Shown here piece by piece: positions 17,067 through 25,802 of a stretch of DNA of 56,642 nucleotides (position 1 is its first letter; every line of letters begins with the position of its first letter). Under the pieces are notes generated by a model, which did no database searches, was not told the origin of the DNA, and worked only from the letters and a program-made list of their open reading frames with translations. A program made the translations under genes and the position numbers. Origin of the DNA: an uncultured Lachnospiraceae bacterium (GTDB taxonomy: Bacteria; Bacillota; Clostridia; Lachnospirales; Lachnospiraceae); assembly GCA_910585905.1 (NCBI GenBank), contig CAJUID010000016.1, forward strand, positions 1 through 56,642. Reading direction: 5' to 3'.

Positions 17067-17108
17067 CACAAAAAACGCAAAGCATTTTAGTTCTTTGCGT
17101 TTTTTGTG
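17067..17108. terminator. Bidirectional terminator between the TrpX-like gene and glyS
   Basis: CACAAAAAACGCAAAG and CTTTGCGTTTTTTGTG are 16-bp perfect arms around a 10-nt loop. T-runs are present on both strands and the two convergent genes end on either side. Confidence 0.88.
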
Positions 17109-17138
17109 TTTTATTTATGTCTTTCTTTCATGCCTTGA

Positions 17139-18527
17139 TTAAAAGCTGAATTTATCCTCAAAATACTTTCCTAAATCTGCAATCTTCACACGCTCCTGCT
17201 CCATCGTATCACGGTCGCGCACTGTTACCGCTTGATCTTCCATAGAATCAAAATCGAAGGTTACACAGAATGGAGTTCCAATTTCATCCTGACGGCGATA
17301 GCGCTTACCAATATTTCCGCGGTCATCAAATTCACAGTTGTATTTCTTGCAAAGGTCTGTATATATTTCCATTGCAGGCTCAGACAGCTTTTTTGACAAC
17401 GGCAGGACGCCAATCTTAACCGGTGCCAGCGCTGGATGGAAGTGCAGGACTGTACGCACATCGCCTTCCCCAATTTCCTCCTCGTCATAGGCGTCACATA
17501 AAAATGCCAAGACAACACGGTCCGCACCCAGTGAAGGCTCAATGACATAAGGAATATATTTTTCATTTTTTGAATCATCAAAATAGCTCATATCTTCTTT
17601 TGATACATCCTGATGCTGTGTTAAATCATAATCTGTGCGGTCTGCAATTCCCCAAAGCTCGCCCCAGCCAAATGGGAAGAGATACTCAATATCGGTAGTC
17701 GCCTTGCTGTAGAAAGAAAGTTCCTCCTTCTCATGGTCGCGGACACGCATCGCATCTTCTTTCATGCCAAGAGATTTCAGCCAATCAATACAGAACTGCT
17801 TCCAATATGCAAACCATTCTAAATCCGTATCAGGTTCACAGAAAAATTCCAGCTCCATCTGCTCAAACTCCCTGGTGCGGAATGTAAAGTTCCCTGGTGT
17901 AATCTCATTGCGGAATGATTTTCCAATCTGGCCAATGCCAAATGGTATTTTCTTGCGGGAAGTACGCTGAACATTCTTAAAGTTTACAAAGATTCCCTGT
18001 GCTGTCTCTGGACGGAGATATACTGTATTTTTTGCGTCCTCCGTAACCCCCTGAAATGTCTTAAACATCAAGTTAAATTGACGTATCTCTGTAAAATTAT
18101 GTTTACCGCAGCTTGGACATGTAATCTGGTTCTCTTCAATATATTTTTCCATCTCCTCATGGGACCAGGCATCTATACTTCCCTCTGGCTGAATACCCTT
18201 CTCATCCATGTAATCTTCAATCACCTTATCTGCACGGAAACGCTCATGGCAATCCTTACAGTCCATTAATGGGTCTGAGAAGCTTCCAAGATGGCCAGAT
18301 GCCACCCATGTCTGCGGATTCATCAGGATTGCACAATCAAGCCCTACATTATATGGGTTCTCGCGGATAAATTTCTGCCACCAAGCCTGCTTTACATTAT
18401 TTTTTAATTCTACTCCAAGATTTCCATAGTCCCATGTGTTGGCAAGCCCGCCATAAATCTCAGAACCCGGATATACAAATCCTCTTGCCTTTGCAAGAGC
18501 TACTATTTTTTCCATTGTCTTTTCCAT
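17139..18527 (-). CDS. glyS: Glycyl-tRNA synthetase, single-chain dimeric type
   Basis: This 462-residue cytoplasmic enzyme charges tRNA-Gly with glycine. It is the alpha2 class II type (also called glyQS). The start MEKTMEKIVALAKARGF is chosen because GGAGG lies 10 nt upstream. The hallmarks are FVYPGSEIYGGLANTWDYGN at the start, the motif 2 region RNEITPGNFTFRTREFEQME, a zinc-like CPSCGKHNF, and motif 3 PSLGADRVVLAFLCDAY. The C-terminal anticodon-binding domain has FDDRGNIGKRYRRQDEIGTP. It follows recO on the same strand after 111 bp. Confidence 0.98.
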   Translation of the reverse strand: MEKTMEKIVALAKARGFVYPGSEIYGGLANTWDYGNLGVELKNNVKQAWWQKFIRENPYNVGLDCAILMNPQTWVASGHLGSFSDPLMDCKDCHERFRADKVIEDYMDEKGIQPEGSIDAWSHEEMEKYIEENQITCPSCGKHNFTEIRQFNLMFKTFQGVTEDAKNTVYLRPETAQGIFVNFKNVQRTSRKKIPFGIGQIGKSFRNEITPGNFTFRTREFEQMELEFFCEPDTDLEWFAYWKQFCIDWLKSLGMKEDAMRVRDHEKEELSFYSKATTDIEYLFPFGWGELWGIADRTDYDLTQHQDVSKEDMSYFDDSKNEKYIPYVIEPSLGADRVVLAFLCDAYDEEEIGEGDVRTVLHFHPALAPVKIGVLPLSKKLSEPAMEIYTDLCKKYNCEFDDRGNIGKRYRRQDEIGTPFCVTFDFDSMEDQAVTVRDRDTMEQERVKIADLGKYFEDKFSF

Positions 18528-18638
18528 AATAACTAATCCTCCATTCTTATCAGGCAAACTTCATTCACCTTCTCAAGAATATACCATTATCACGCCAAAA
18601 TTGCAAGTTTATGGAATCTGCTATTTCACTTTATGTGC

Positions 18639-19412
18639 TTATAAATTCTTATGTGACTGACATTCCGAAACGATAAAATCCAGGGTTTTAAAATGATGCT
18701 GCAGATACCTCCCCAGATACGCCTTCATAAAATGCTCCAGCTCATCCTGCACCTCCGGTGCTACCACAAAAGAGTAAAGCCGCTCAATCGGAGATGACAA
18801 TATGTACTGCAGAGAATACAAAGCATCCGCCCCCAGTATAAAAGGATACAATCTGGAAAGTTCGGTCTCCTTTGCAGCACATTCCTCACAGATAAGCCCC
18901 CCTGCCGCAAAATAAACCGCACGCGTATTAGTCCTATGGCATCGCAGGCATTCAAATAGTTCTAAGCCCTGCCCTTCTATCATCATTAAGCGCATTTCGT
19001 AGATAACCCGAATCAATCGAAATGGCACCTTCCCATTCTGTATTGCAAGAAGTGTCATATACAACAAAAGAACTTCCTCTGATGCCTCTACATTTTCCCT
19101 GGTAAAATACTGCGCCATTTCTGCAAAATATGAGGCATAGCATGTCATATCATAATCTTTTGCTATATCGCCAAAAAATTTCTGTATCATGCCGGATTTC
19201 ACATTGTAAGAACTTCTCCCTTCATATATCATAAATTCTCCAAAGGTAAACGGCAACGTACATGCAGAAAGGGCGCTTCCAACCTTTCTCGCGCCCTGTG
19301 CAAATGCCGATATTCTGCCCCGCTCCCTTGTCAGGATTTCCACCCTCCTGTCATACTCTTTCATGGGAGATGCTGTTAAGATCATCCCTGTAAGTGCCAC
19401 TGTCTCTCTCAT
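18639..19412 (-). CDS. recO: DNA repair protein RecO
   Basis: This 257-residue protein loads RecA in the RecFOR recombination pathway. It has the N-terminal OB fold (VALTGMILTASPMKEYDRR, then ILTRERGRISAFAQGARK) and a C-terminal helical part with a zinc knuckle CLRCH and CEECAAKE. Its start overlaps the end of the YqzL-like ORF by 62 bp in another frame. The order era-(yqzL)-recO-glyS is the classical arrangement in Firmicutes. Confidence 0.96.
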   Translation of the reverse strand: MRETVALTGMILTASPMKEYDRRVEILTRERGRISAFAQGARKVGSALSACTLPFTFGEFMIYEGRSSYNVKSGMIQKFFGDIAKDYDMTCYASYFAEMAQYFTRENVEASEEVLLLYMTLLAIQNGKVPFRLIRVIYEMRLMMIEGQGLELFECLRCHRTNTRAVYFAAGGLICEECAAKETELSRLYPFILGADALYSLQYILSSPIERLYSFVVAPEVQDELEHFMKAYLGRYLQHHFKTLDFIVSECQSHKNL

Positions 19413-19530
19413 TCTCTCTGTTTCCCTCTGCTGTCGAATTGCGCTCAGTATCTGCGCTTTTTCGATATTCCAAATAGTCCATTACTTTGCCTGTCACGGC
19501 AAACTGATTCCAACGTTCCTCTTGTCCCAT
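19351..19530 (-). CDS. YqzL-like small protein between era and recO
   Basis: About 59 residues; GQEERWNQFAVTGKVMDYLEY matches the pattern of YqzL-type proteins (W-x-x-F-x-x-T-G-x-V/I-x-x-Y-L-x-Y), which in bacilli and clostridia are encoded exactly here. The tail is hydrophilic and overlaps recO out of frame. The start at 19530 follows AAGG closely; ATG 19542 is an alternative. The function is unknown in the family. Overlap with recO suggests coupled translation. Confidence 0.6.
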   Translation of the reverse strand: MGQEERWNQFAVTGKVMDYLEYRKSADTERNSTAEGNRENERDSGTYRDDLNSISHERV

Positions 19531-19581
19531 TATCCTTGCCATGCCTTTCTGTTTAAGATGTATTACAGTGCTGCTATTCCT

Positions 19582-19662
19582 GGTCAATTTCAGAAAAGAG
19601 CAGAATCATCGTGCTTGCCACATAAGATTCTGCTACATTTTCTGAAATTGGCCGCGTAGGCT
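19582..19662. repeat. R2 palindromic repeat, copy B (about 81 bp)
   Basis: GTCAATTTCAGAAAAGAGCA and GATTCTGCTACATTTTCTGA-AATTG form long complementary arms around CATCGTGCTTGCCACATAA. It is the better-preserved partner of copy A at 10468-10551. It lies just upstream of the YqzL-like ORF in the 348-bp gap after era. The remaining part of that gap (19663-19878) shows no gene. Confidence 0.7.
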
Positions 19663-19878
19663 GTTCATTCCATCATCAGAGAGCCAGGGCTGCCAAGCAG
19701 CATCGCAGGCTGCAGGCAAAAGGGCTATCACAGAATGAGATGAATCACCGCGAATAGTAACATTATACTTTTAGCATGTCTAAAGACTACCTGAACTATA
19801 CTTGGAATCTTCTGACAAAGAACCTTGCTTTCCCAAAAACATCTTGCAGCTTACCCCAAAACTGCGAGAAAATTCTTC

Positions 19879-20787
19879 CTAATTGTCATAGTCTGTCTTC
19901 CTGTAACCAAAGTTCTTAATCAAGAAATCACTGTCCCGCCAATCTTTTTTAACCTTTACCCAGAGCTTTAAATTTACCCTGCAATCCAAGAGATTTTCAA
20001 TATCATGGCGTGCCTGTGTGCCTATTTTCTTTAGCATCGCCCCCTGTTTTCCGATAATAATTCCTTTATGTGAATCGCGCTCACACACGATTGTCGCATC
20101 AATATCAATCAGATTGCCCGTCTTCCGCTCCTGCATCCTGTCAACTGCGACAGCAATTCCATGGGGAATCTCATCGCTCAGGCACCGCAATGCCTTCTCC
20201 CGAACCAGCTCTGACACGATCTGGCGCTCCGGCTGGTCTGTAACAGTATCCTCATCATAATAGCACGGCCCCTCCTCCAGATAATCAAATACTACCCGAA
20301 GCAATTCATCGGTATTTTCCCCCTTCAGCGCCGAAACGGGAACAATCTCCTGAAACGGAAGAATATCTTTATATGCATCAATAAATGTTAAAATCTCCGC
20401 TTTGCCTACTGTGTCAATCTTGTTAATCACTAAAATCACAGGTGTATCCGTGTGACGGAGCTGCTCAGCTATATGGCGCTCCCCTGCACCTATAAATGTT
20501 GACGGCTCCACGAGCCAGAGAATCACATCCACCTCTTTTAGCGTTCGCTCTGCCACAGTAACCATATACTCTCCGAGCTTATTCTTTGCCTTATGGATAC
20601 CAGGCGTATCCAAAAAGATAATCTGCCCGTCCTCGCTGGTATAAACCGTCTGTATCCTATTTCTTGTTGTCTGCGGTTTATTCGATGTAATCGCGATTTT
20701 CTGTCCGATCAAATGATTCATAAGCGTAGATTTTCCAACATTCGGGCGGCCAATTAAGGTCACAAATCCCGATTTAAATTTTTTCAT
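19879..20787 (-). CDS. era: GTPase Era
   Basis: This 302-residue essential GTPase assists maturation of 16S rRNA and the 30S subunit. The G domain shows GRPNVGKSTLMN (G1), the TTRNR effector loop (G2), FLDTPGIHKAKN (G3) and VINKIDTVGK (G4). The C-terminal KH domain has ERDSHKGIIIGKQGAMLKKI, the RNA-binding GxxG loop. The ATG at 20787 (MKKFKSGFVTLIG) is chosen, 7 nt from an AGTGAG site; the 4-codon longer frame starts with GTG inside that site. It follows the M16C protease by 18 bp and is likely co-transcribed with it. Confidence 0.98.
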   Translation of the reverse strand: MKKFKSGFVTLIGRPNVGKSTLMNHLIGQKIAITSNKPQTTRNRIQTVYTSEDGQIIFLDTPGIHKAKNKLGEYMVTVAERTLKEVDVILWLVEPSTFIGAGERHIAEQLRHTDTPVILVINKIDTVGKAEILTFIDAYKDILPFQEIVPVSALKGENTDELLRVVFDYLEEGPCYYDEDTVTDQPERQIVSELVREKALRCLSDEIPHGIAVAVDRMQERKTGNLIDIDATIVCERDSHKGIIIGKQGAMLKKIGTQARHDIENLLDCRVNLKLWVKVKKDWRDSDFLIKNFGYRKTDYDN

Positions 20788-20805
20788 ATCGTATCTCACT
20801 TTCTA

Positions 20806-23778
20806 TCAAGACAATGGTTTTAACACGGCAAATAATTCCTTCTCATCCGCCAGATGGCGCTCATTTCCAATCACACAGAGATTGCCGCTCTCTGTGACCG
20901 CCCGCATAACCGGGGCAAGGCTTTGGATATCCTCTTTCGTACAGCCTAACACCTGGTCACGCTCCTTCTGTAATTCCTGCTCACTAATGCCACTAATATA
21001 TCCTGTCAGTGAGCGGCTTCCATCCATACTTGGCGTAAGAGGGACATCCATCCCGCTAATCGTTCCAATTATCGTTTTCGTAATCTCCCTCTCATCTGCA
21101 TCATAACTTTCCAGATAATCCGCCGCCTTCTTGTAAGCCTCAATTGTGGAAGAGAGATTTGGGTCACGGTAAGATGCAAAGTAACCATCCCCCTCCCGCT
21201 GGAACTGACAGCCTACACCATAGGCGCCTCCCTTTACGCGGACTTCGTTCCATAGATAATCATATCTTAATAAATGCCTTGCAACGCGCAGCGCACCAAA
21301 ATTATGTGGAATTCCTGCAAAACTTCCTCCCACGGCAACATATTGAATCTCAGCCGGAGTGGTAAAGCCCTCCTGGTTTGCTGCCGGAGCCGGAATATAT
21401 TTAGTAAGGCCATCAAATACCTCCGCATCCTCCTCCTTGCTGCAGCCTGCCTCAAATGCAGAGAGCCGCTCCAAAAACGCAGGGAATTCTTTCTCTAAGG
21501 CATCATACTCTCCATCTTCCCCAGTTATAGATACCATAAGGCCATCTTTTCGGAAAATTCTGGCTAGAAGCGCTTTACATCCTGCAATTAAACGATCTTT
21601 TTCATCCTCAAAATGTTCATCTAACCCAGCCAGATATTCATAATAACCAATTCCAACATAATGGTCATTGAGCCATGCGCTCTTTGAGTGGTAGGAAGAT
21701 GCCCTGCTCGCAGCCGCCTGATGCCCGGAAGTAAGCAGCCTTACCTTAAGGCGGGAACGCCCCTCGGCAATAACCTCCCGCAAATGTTTCTCATCGGTAA
21801 ATATAGTCTCAAACATCATTTCTGCCATCAGGTCAAGTGCCTCTTTTAAATGACTACCAAGCACTTTTGTGCGCACCTCAAACTTCACCCGGTAATCATT
21901 GCTGTCATGGTTACGGCAGTAGATGTCCAAATCTGACACAATTCCTCCTGTATAGAAATTCGTCTCCGTATCAAACTCCATATAGGTGTGCTTTTCTGTA
22001 TTCATATAGCCAAGCAGTGTCGTTAAAAAGCTCGCCTGCGGCAGATATTCCTCCAGTGCATCAATATCAAACAGCAAACGCAAATATACAATATCATTTG
22101 TAGAGACTTTATGGTGAATTGTTTTTACACCCTGAATCATTTTCTCCTCATTGTGATATGGGCGAATTGTTTTCCTAATATCCTCCCGTTTCAACATTGG
22201 TATCTTTTCCAACATTTCTTTCGGTGTTGGCTCCTCCTGATAAGCCCTCAGCGCCTTTGTATCAGCTATCAGTTGCCTAATCTCTTCTGCGGAAAGGCTA
22301 TCCTTATATTCCTTTAACTTCCTGGCAGTCTCCTTCTCCATCTTTTCTGCAAGCTCTGGGTCAGGCGCCATTTCAACCAGCACTGCATGGGAATTATCCA
22401 ATAAATATTCCTGGATCAGCTTCTCATAATAATCTGTCTTCAACTGCTCTCTTAAAAAGGCATAATATTCTTCATAACATAGGCAACCATATGGGTCCTT
22501 ATCATCATAAAGCCAAGTCTTAAATGCCCGGACGCCATACAAAAGCCCTTTCGGGAAAGAACCAAAATCCGCTTCTCTTTCCTTAAATTCCATTCCATTA
22601 ATGGCAGCTTCTAACACTTTTCTATCAATCCCCTCCGCCACAAGCTTCTCCAGCGTTTCGCGGATAATGCGGTAAAAGTCGTGTTTCTGCCCTGCTTTTG
22701 CATTTTTCGTACTAATCGTGAACATGCTCTGCCGTAAAATATCACAAAATTCGCCATCTACATCAGAACCTATCCCTGCATCCAGAAGTGCCTGTTTCAA
22801 TGGGGCACCCGGCATCTCTACCAATACATAATACAAAACTTCAAATGCCCTGCATATTTTTTGGTCAAGCGTAACATCCATAACCGTTGCAAAGGCATAA
22901 TATGTCTTTTCTGTACAATCCGCATCCTTTGCTACCGCATACTTCTTTGTCATATCAACCATTTTGCCAAACGGTTCTTGAAGCGCAATCTCAGAGTCTA
23001 CCGAAATTGCCGGAAAATGCTTTAAATATTGCTCATCCATAAAGGAAAGTCTTTCCTCTATATCCATATCCCCATAGAGATAAATATAGCTGTTAGATGG
23101 ATGATAGTAGCTGCGATGGAAGTTAAGGTACTCCTCATAAGTCAGAGTCGGAATAAATTGTGGGTCGCCGCCAGATTCCCTACAATATGTTGTATCTGGA
23201 AAAAGCCCACTCATAATAAAACAGTCTAAAACTCTTTCCTCTGAAGAGTACGCACCTTTCATCTCATTATAGACAACGCCATTATAAGTAATCTCATCCT
23301 GCTCATTTTCTAACTCATAATGCCATCCTTCTTGCTTAAAGATCTCTTCGTACTGATAAATATTCGGATAAAATACTGCATCCATATAAACATGCATTAA
23401 ATTTTTAAAATCCTTATCATTGCAGCTTGCAACCGGGTACATTGTCTTATCTGGATAGGTAGTTGCATTTAGATACGTATTCAATGAACCCTTTACCAGT
23501 TCTACAAAAGGATCCTTTACCGGAAAATTTTTAGAGCCGCACAATACAGTATGTTCAATAATATGCGGAACACCTGTCGCATCCTTTGGTGGTGTGCGGA
23601 AACCAATATTAAATACTTTATTGTCGTCCTCATTGCTAAATACTAACACCCTTGCCTGACTCAACTTATGACGGAGCGTCAAAACAAAACTCCCGACCTC
23701 ACTTACAAATTCTCCTTTTACTAACTCATATGCCTCAGGAATCTTAACCTGGGAAAGTTCCTTTATACTTGCTGCCAT
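20806..23778 (-). CDS. M16C-family zinc metalloprotease (presequence protease/falcilysin-like)
   Basis: This 990-residue protein starts behind GAGG. The inverted zinc motif H-x-x-E-H is in GVPHIIEHTVLCGS, followed by KDPFVELVKGSLNTYLNATT and the distal Glu region NGVVYNEMKGAYSS. The C-terminal half repeats the fold without the zinc site (VRVKGGAYGVGCQF is its R/Y substrate-binding pair). There is no signal peptide, so the site of action is the cytoplasm, where relatives degrade peptides too large for other peptidases. The length equals that of the clostridial family. Confidence 0.95.
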   Translation of the reverse strand: MAASIKELSQVKIPEAYELVKGEFVSEVGSFVLTLRHKLSQARVLVFSNEDDNKVFNIGFRTPPKDATGVPHIIEHTVLCGSKNFPVKDPFVELVKGSLNTYLNATTYPDKTMYPVASCNDKDFKNLMHVYMDAVFYPNIYQYEEIFKQEGWHYELENEQDEITYNGVVYNEMKGAYSSEERVLDCFIMSGLFPDTTYCRESGGDPQFIPTLTYEEYLNFHRSYYHPSNSYIYLYGDMDIEERLSFMDEQYLKHFPAISVDSEIALQEPFGKMVDMTKKYAVAKDADCTEKTYYAFATVMDVTLDQKICRAFEVLYYVLVEMPGAPLKQALLDAGIGSDVDGEFCDILRQSMFTISTKNAKAGQKHDFYRIIRETLEKLVAEGIDRKVLEAAINGMEFKEREADFGSFPKGLLYGVRAFKTWLYDDKDPYGCLCYEEYYAFLREQLKTDYYEKLIQEYLLDNSHAVLVEMAPDPELAEKMEKETARKLKEYKDSLSAEEIRQLIADTKALRAYQEEPTPKEMLEKIPMLKREDIRKTIRPYHNEEKMIQGVKTIHHKVSTNDIVYLRLLFDIDALEEYLPQASFLTTLLGYMNTEKHTYMEFDTETNFYTGGIVSDLDIYCRNHDSNDYRVKFEVRTKVLGSHLKEALDLMAEMMFETIFTDEKHLREVIAEGRSRLKVRLLTSGHQAAASRASSYHSKSAWLNDHYVGIGYYEYLAGLDEHFEDEKDRLIAGCKALLARIFRKDGLMVSITGEDGEYDALEKEFPAFLERLSAFEAGCSKEEDAEVFDGLTKYIPAPAANQEGFTTPAEIQYVAVGGSFAGIPHNFGALRVARHLLRYDYLWNEVRVKGGAYGVGCQFQREGDGYFASYRDPNLSSTIEAYKKAADYLESYDADEREITKTIIGTISGMDVPLTPSMDGSRSLTGYISGISEQELQKERDQVLGCTKEDIQSLAPVMRAVTESGNLCVIGNERHLADEKELFAVLKPLS

Positions 23779-23894
23779 TCAAATACCTCATTTCTATTTT
23801 GTTATGTTTGAAATCTATTACAGTATTCCCGAATTCCTGCCAGATAGTCTCTTTCTCCACAATACGGCAGATAATCCATATTTTACATCAAATT

Positions 23895-25802
23895 TTAACA
23901 TTCCGCATTAAATTCTTTTAAAAATCTCATAAAATTTTTCTCCGGCAACGGCCTTGCGTAGTGATACCCCTGCAAGAAATCGCCCTGAAGCCGTTTTATT
24001 ATCTCAATATGCTCCTGCGTCTCTATCCCTTCTGCAATAATCTTTTTACCTTCTGCCTTAATCATCGGCATCAGGTCATTCAAAAACTGGTTCTTTCCTT
24101 CCGCAAATGACCAGACAAGGCTTTTGTCAATTTTAACAAAATCCACCGGAAGCTCCAGAATATTTGACAATGTCGAGTAACCAGTTCCAAAATCATCCAG
24201 GGCAACTTTTGCCCCCGTTTCTTTTAGGCGCCTCAACGTCCGCCCAACTGCATCCGCATCCGTAAATTCACTCTCTGTAATTTCGAGATGCATTTTGGAC
24301 ATCGGAATACCATGCTCCTTGGCGATTCCCTCCAATACCTCTGTCAAGCCCTCATACCGGCACTGGCCTGGCGATAGATTAATATTGATATCCTCAATTC
24401 CATAATCAAAGATTTTGTTACGGTTCGCAAAGATACACGCTTTTCTAAAAATCTGCTCCCCTAACGGAATAATCGTGTGGCTCTCCTCCGCGACATGAAT
24501 AAAATATTCTGGATTAATATAATTTTTATTTTCATCCTTTAGGCGGGCAAGAACCTCCAATGAAGTGATTTTCTCTTTTTCGATTGAATAAATCGGCTGA
24601 AAATGAATCTCAATACTATTATCCATTACCGCTTCTTCTAAAAGATGCGCCACTTTTTTTTTCGCCTCAGACTCCTCCACTGCACCACGGTGCAAAAGGA
24701 CAAGACTACCGGCCTTATGATGGGTATCATGGTCAGAGCGGGCATAGTGGATTCTTTGTACCAGCTCCTCATAATTCTGGCAGTCCTTCGGATAAGATAT
24801 TTGATAAAAACTATACTCATGCTTGACCACTTCATTCTTTACCAGCCACTCAGTTGGAATCTTAACACTTAGCTGTTCGTAAACACTTTTAAGCTGGTTC
24901 TCATCTCTTAAGATCAATGCAAAAGTAGATGCACCAATGTGATAAACGGTTCCGTTCCTCCCGTTTTCTTTCAAAATAAAATAAATCTGCCTTTGTACCT
25001 CCTGCAAAATCTCCTCCCCATAAATCTGGTTCATTGAATGGAAGTTACGGACACGCAAAAGTAAGCAGGAAGTTTTGCGGCAATATGCAATCCTCTCCTT
25101 TAACATCTCAAAAAATCCATCCCGGTTATATGCACCAGTGGCTGTGTCTACATAAAAACCTGGGCTCTGCAGGGAAAGGTAAAAAGCAAAAAGGGCAAAT
25201 AAAATAAATGACGTGATACTCTCAATCCTTACCCTCTGTGTCATCTCGGCTGCAATAGCACAAAAAAATATGAAAAGTAACAGGCTATAATACACCCTTC
25301 TCTTAAGTGAGTGCTCTTTATAGTGTACCCAGACAATAAAAAAATCCATAATCAGATGTTCCATCAAAAATAACCCAATTACCAAGAACAACGTCTGTGG
25401 ATGAAATATTCCCGCCGAATCCAGATAGAAACACCATTTTGTCCAAGGGGAAGATAGAATCAAAAATGTGATTAATAGAAATAAAATACACTCTGAAAGT
25501 ACGAGAGGGGAATCTAGTGACAAACGATATGCCGCAGACAAAATATAGCAATGAAAACTAATTAAGCACAAAACTTCCGCATACAGCCCAATTGCCTTAA
25601 CAACCGCTGCCCATCTATCTGCACCTTTGTAATACATGCATAAATCTGCACCTGCCACAATAAATGAGGCAATCATCATTGCACACAATAAAAGCTGAAA
25701 TGCCGCAGTACGTCTTGATGGAAGCTGCTTTTTTACTAGATTTGCAAAGAAAAGCAGGGCAAAAAAACCTGCAGCAGCTATTTCAACATGAATCTCATAC
25801 AT
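23895..25802 (-). CDS. Membrane cyclic-di-GMP phosphodiesterase (degenerate GGDEF + EAL)
   Basis: This 635-residue protein has a start at ATG 25802, 8 nt after GGAGGTGA. Seven to eight membrane segments fill residues 10-215. The GGDEF-like domain (from GAYNRDGFFEML) has HIGASTFAL where GGDEF should be, so it is inactive. The EAL domain appears complete: EVLARLKD (first Glu), NINLSPGQC, LEITESE, DDFGTGYSTL, KIDKSLV, IAEGIE and QGYHYARPLP. It should hydrolyse cyclic-di-GMP. It overlaps the preceding gene by 8 bp (ATGTATGA), implying coupled translation. Confidence 0.92.
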   Translation of the reverse strand: MYEIHVEIAAAGFFALLFFANLVKKQLPSRRTAAFQLLLCAMMIASFIVAGADLCMYYKGADRWAAVVKAIGLYAEVLCLISFHCYILSAAYRLSLDSPLVLSECILFLLITFLILSSPWTKWCFYLDSAGIFHPQTLFLVIGLFLMEHLIMDFFIVWVHYKEHSLKRRVYYSLLLFIFFCAIAAEMTQRVRIESITSFILFALFAFYLSLQSPGFYVDTATGAYNRDGFFEMLKERIAYCRKTSCLLLRVRNFHSMNQIYGEEILQEVQRQIYFILKENGRNGTVYHIGASTFALILRDENQLKSVYEQLSVKIPTEWLVKNEVVKHEYSFYQISYPKDCQNYEELVQRIHYARSDHDTHHKAGSLVLLHRGAVEESEAKKKVAHLLEEAVMDNSIEIHFQPIYSIEKEKITSLEVLARLKDENKNYINPEYFIHVAEESHTIIPLGEQIFRKACIFANRNKIFDYGIEDININLSPGQCRYEGLTEVLEGIAKEHGIPMSKMHLEITESEFTDADAVGRTLRRLKETGAKVALDDFGTGYSTLSNILELPVDFVKIDKSLVWSFAEGKNQFLNDLMPMIKAEGKKIIAEGIETQEHIEIIKRLQGDFLQGYHYARPLPEKNFMRFLKEFNAEC

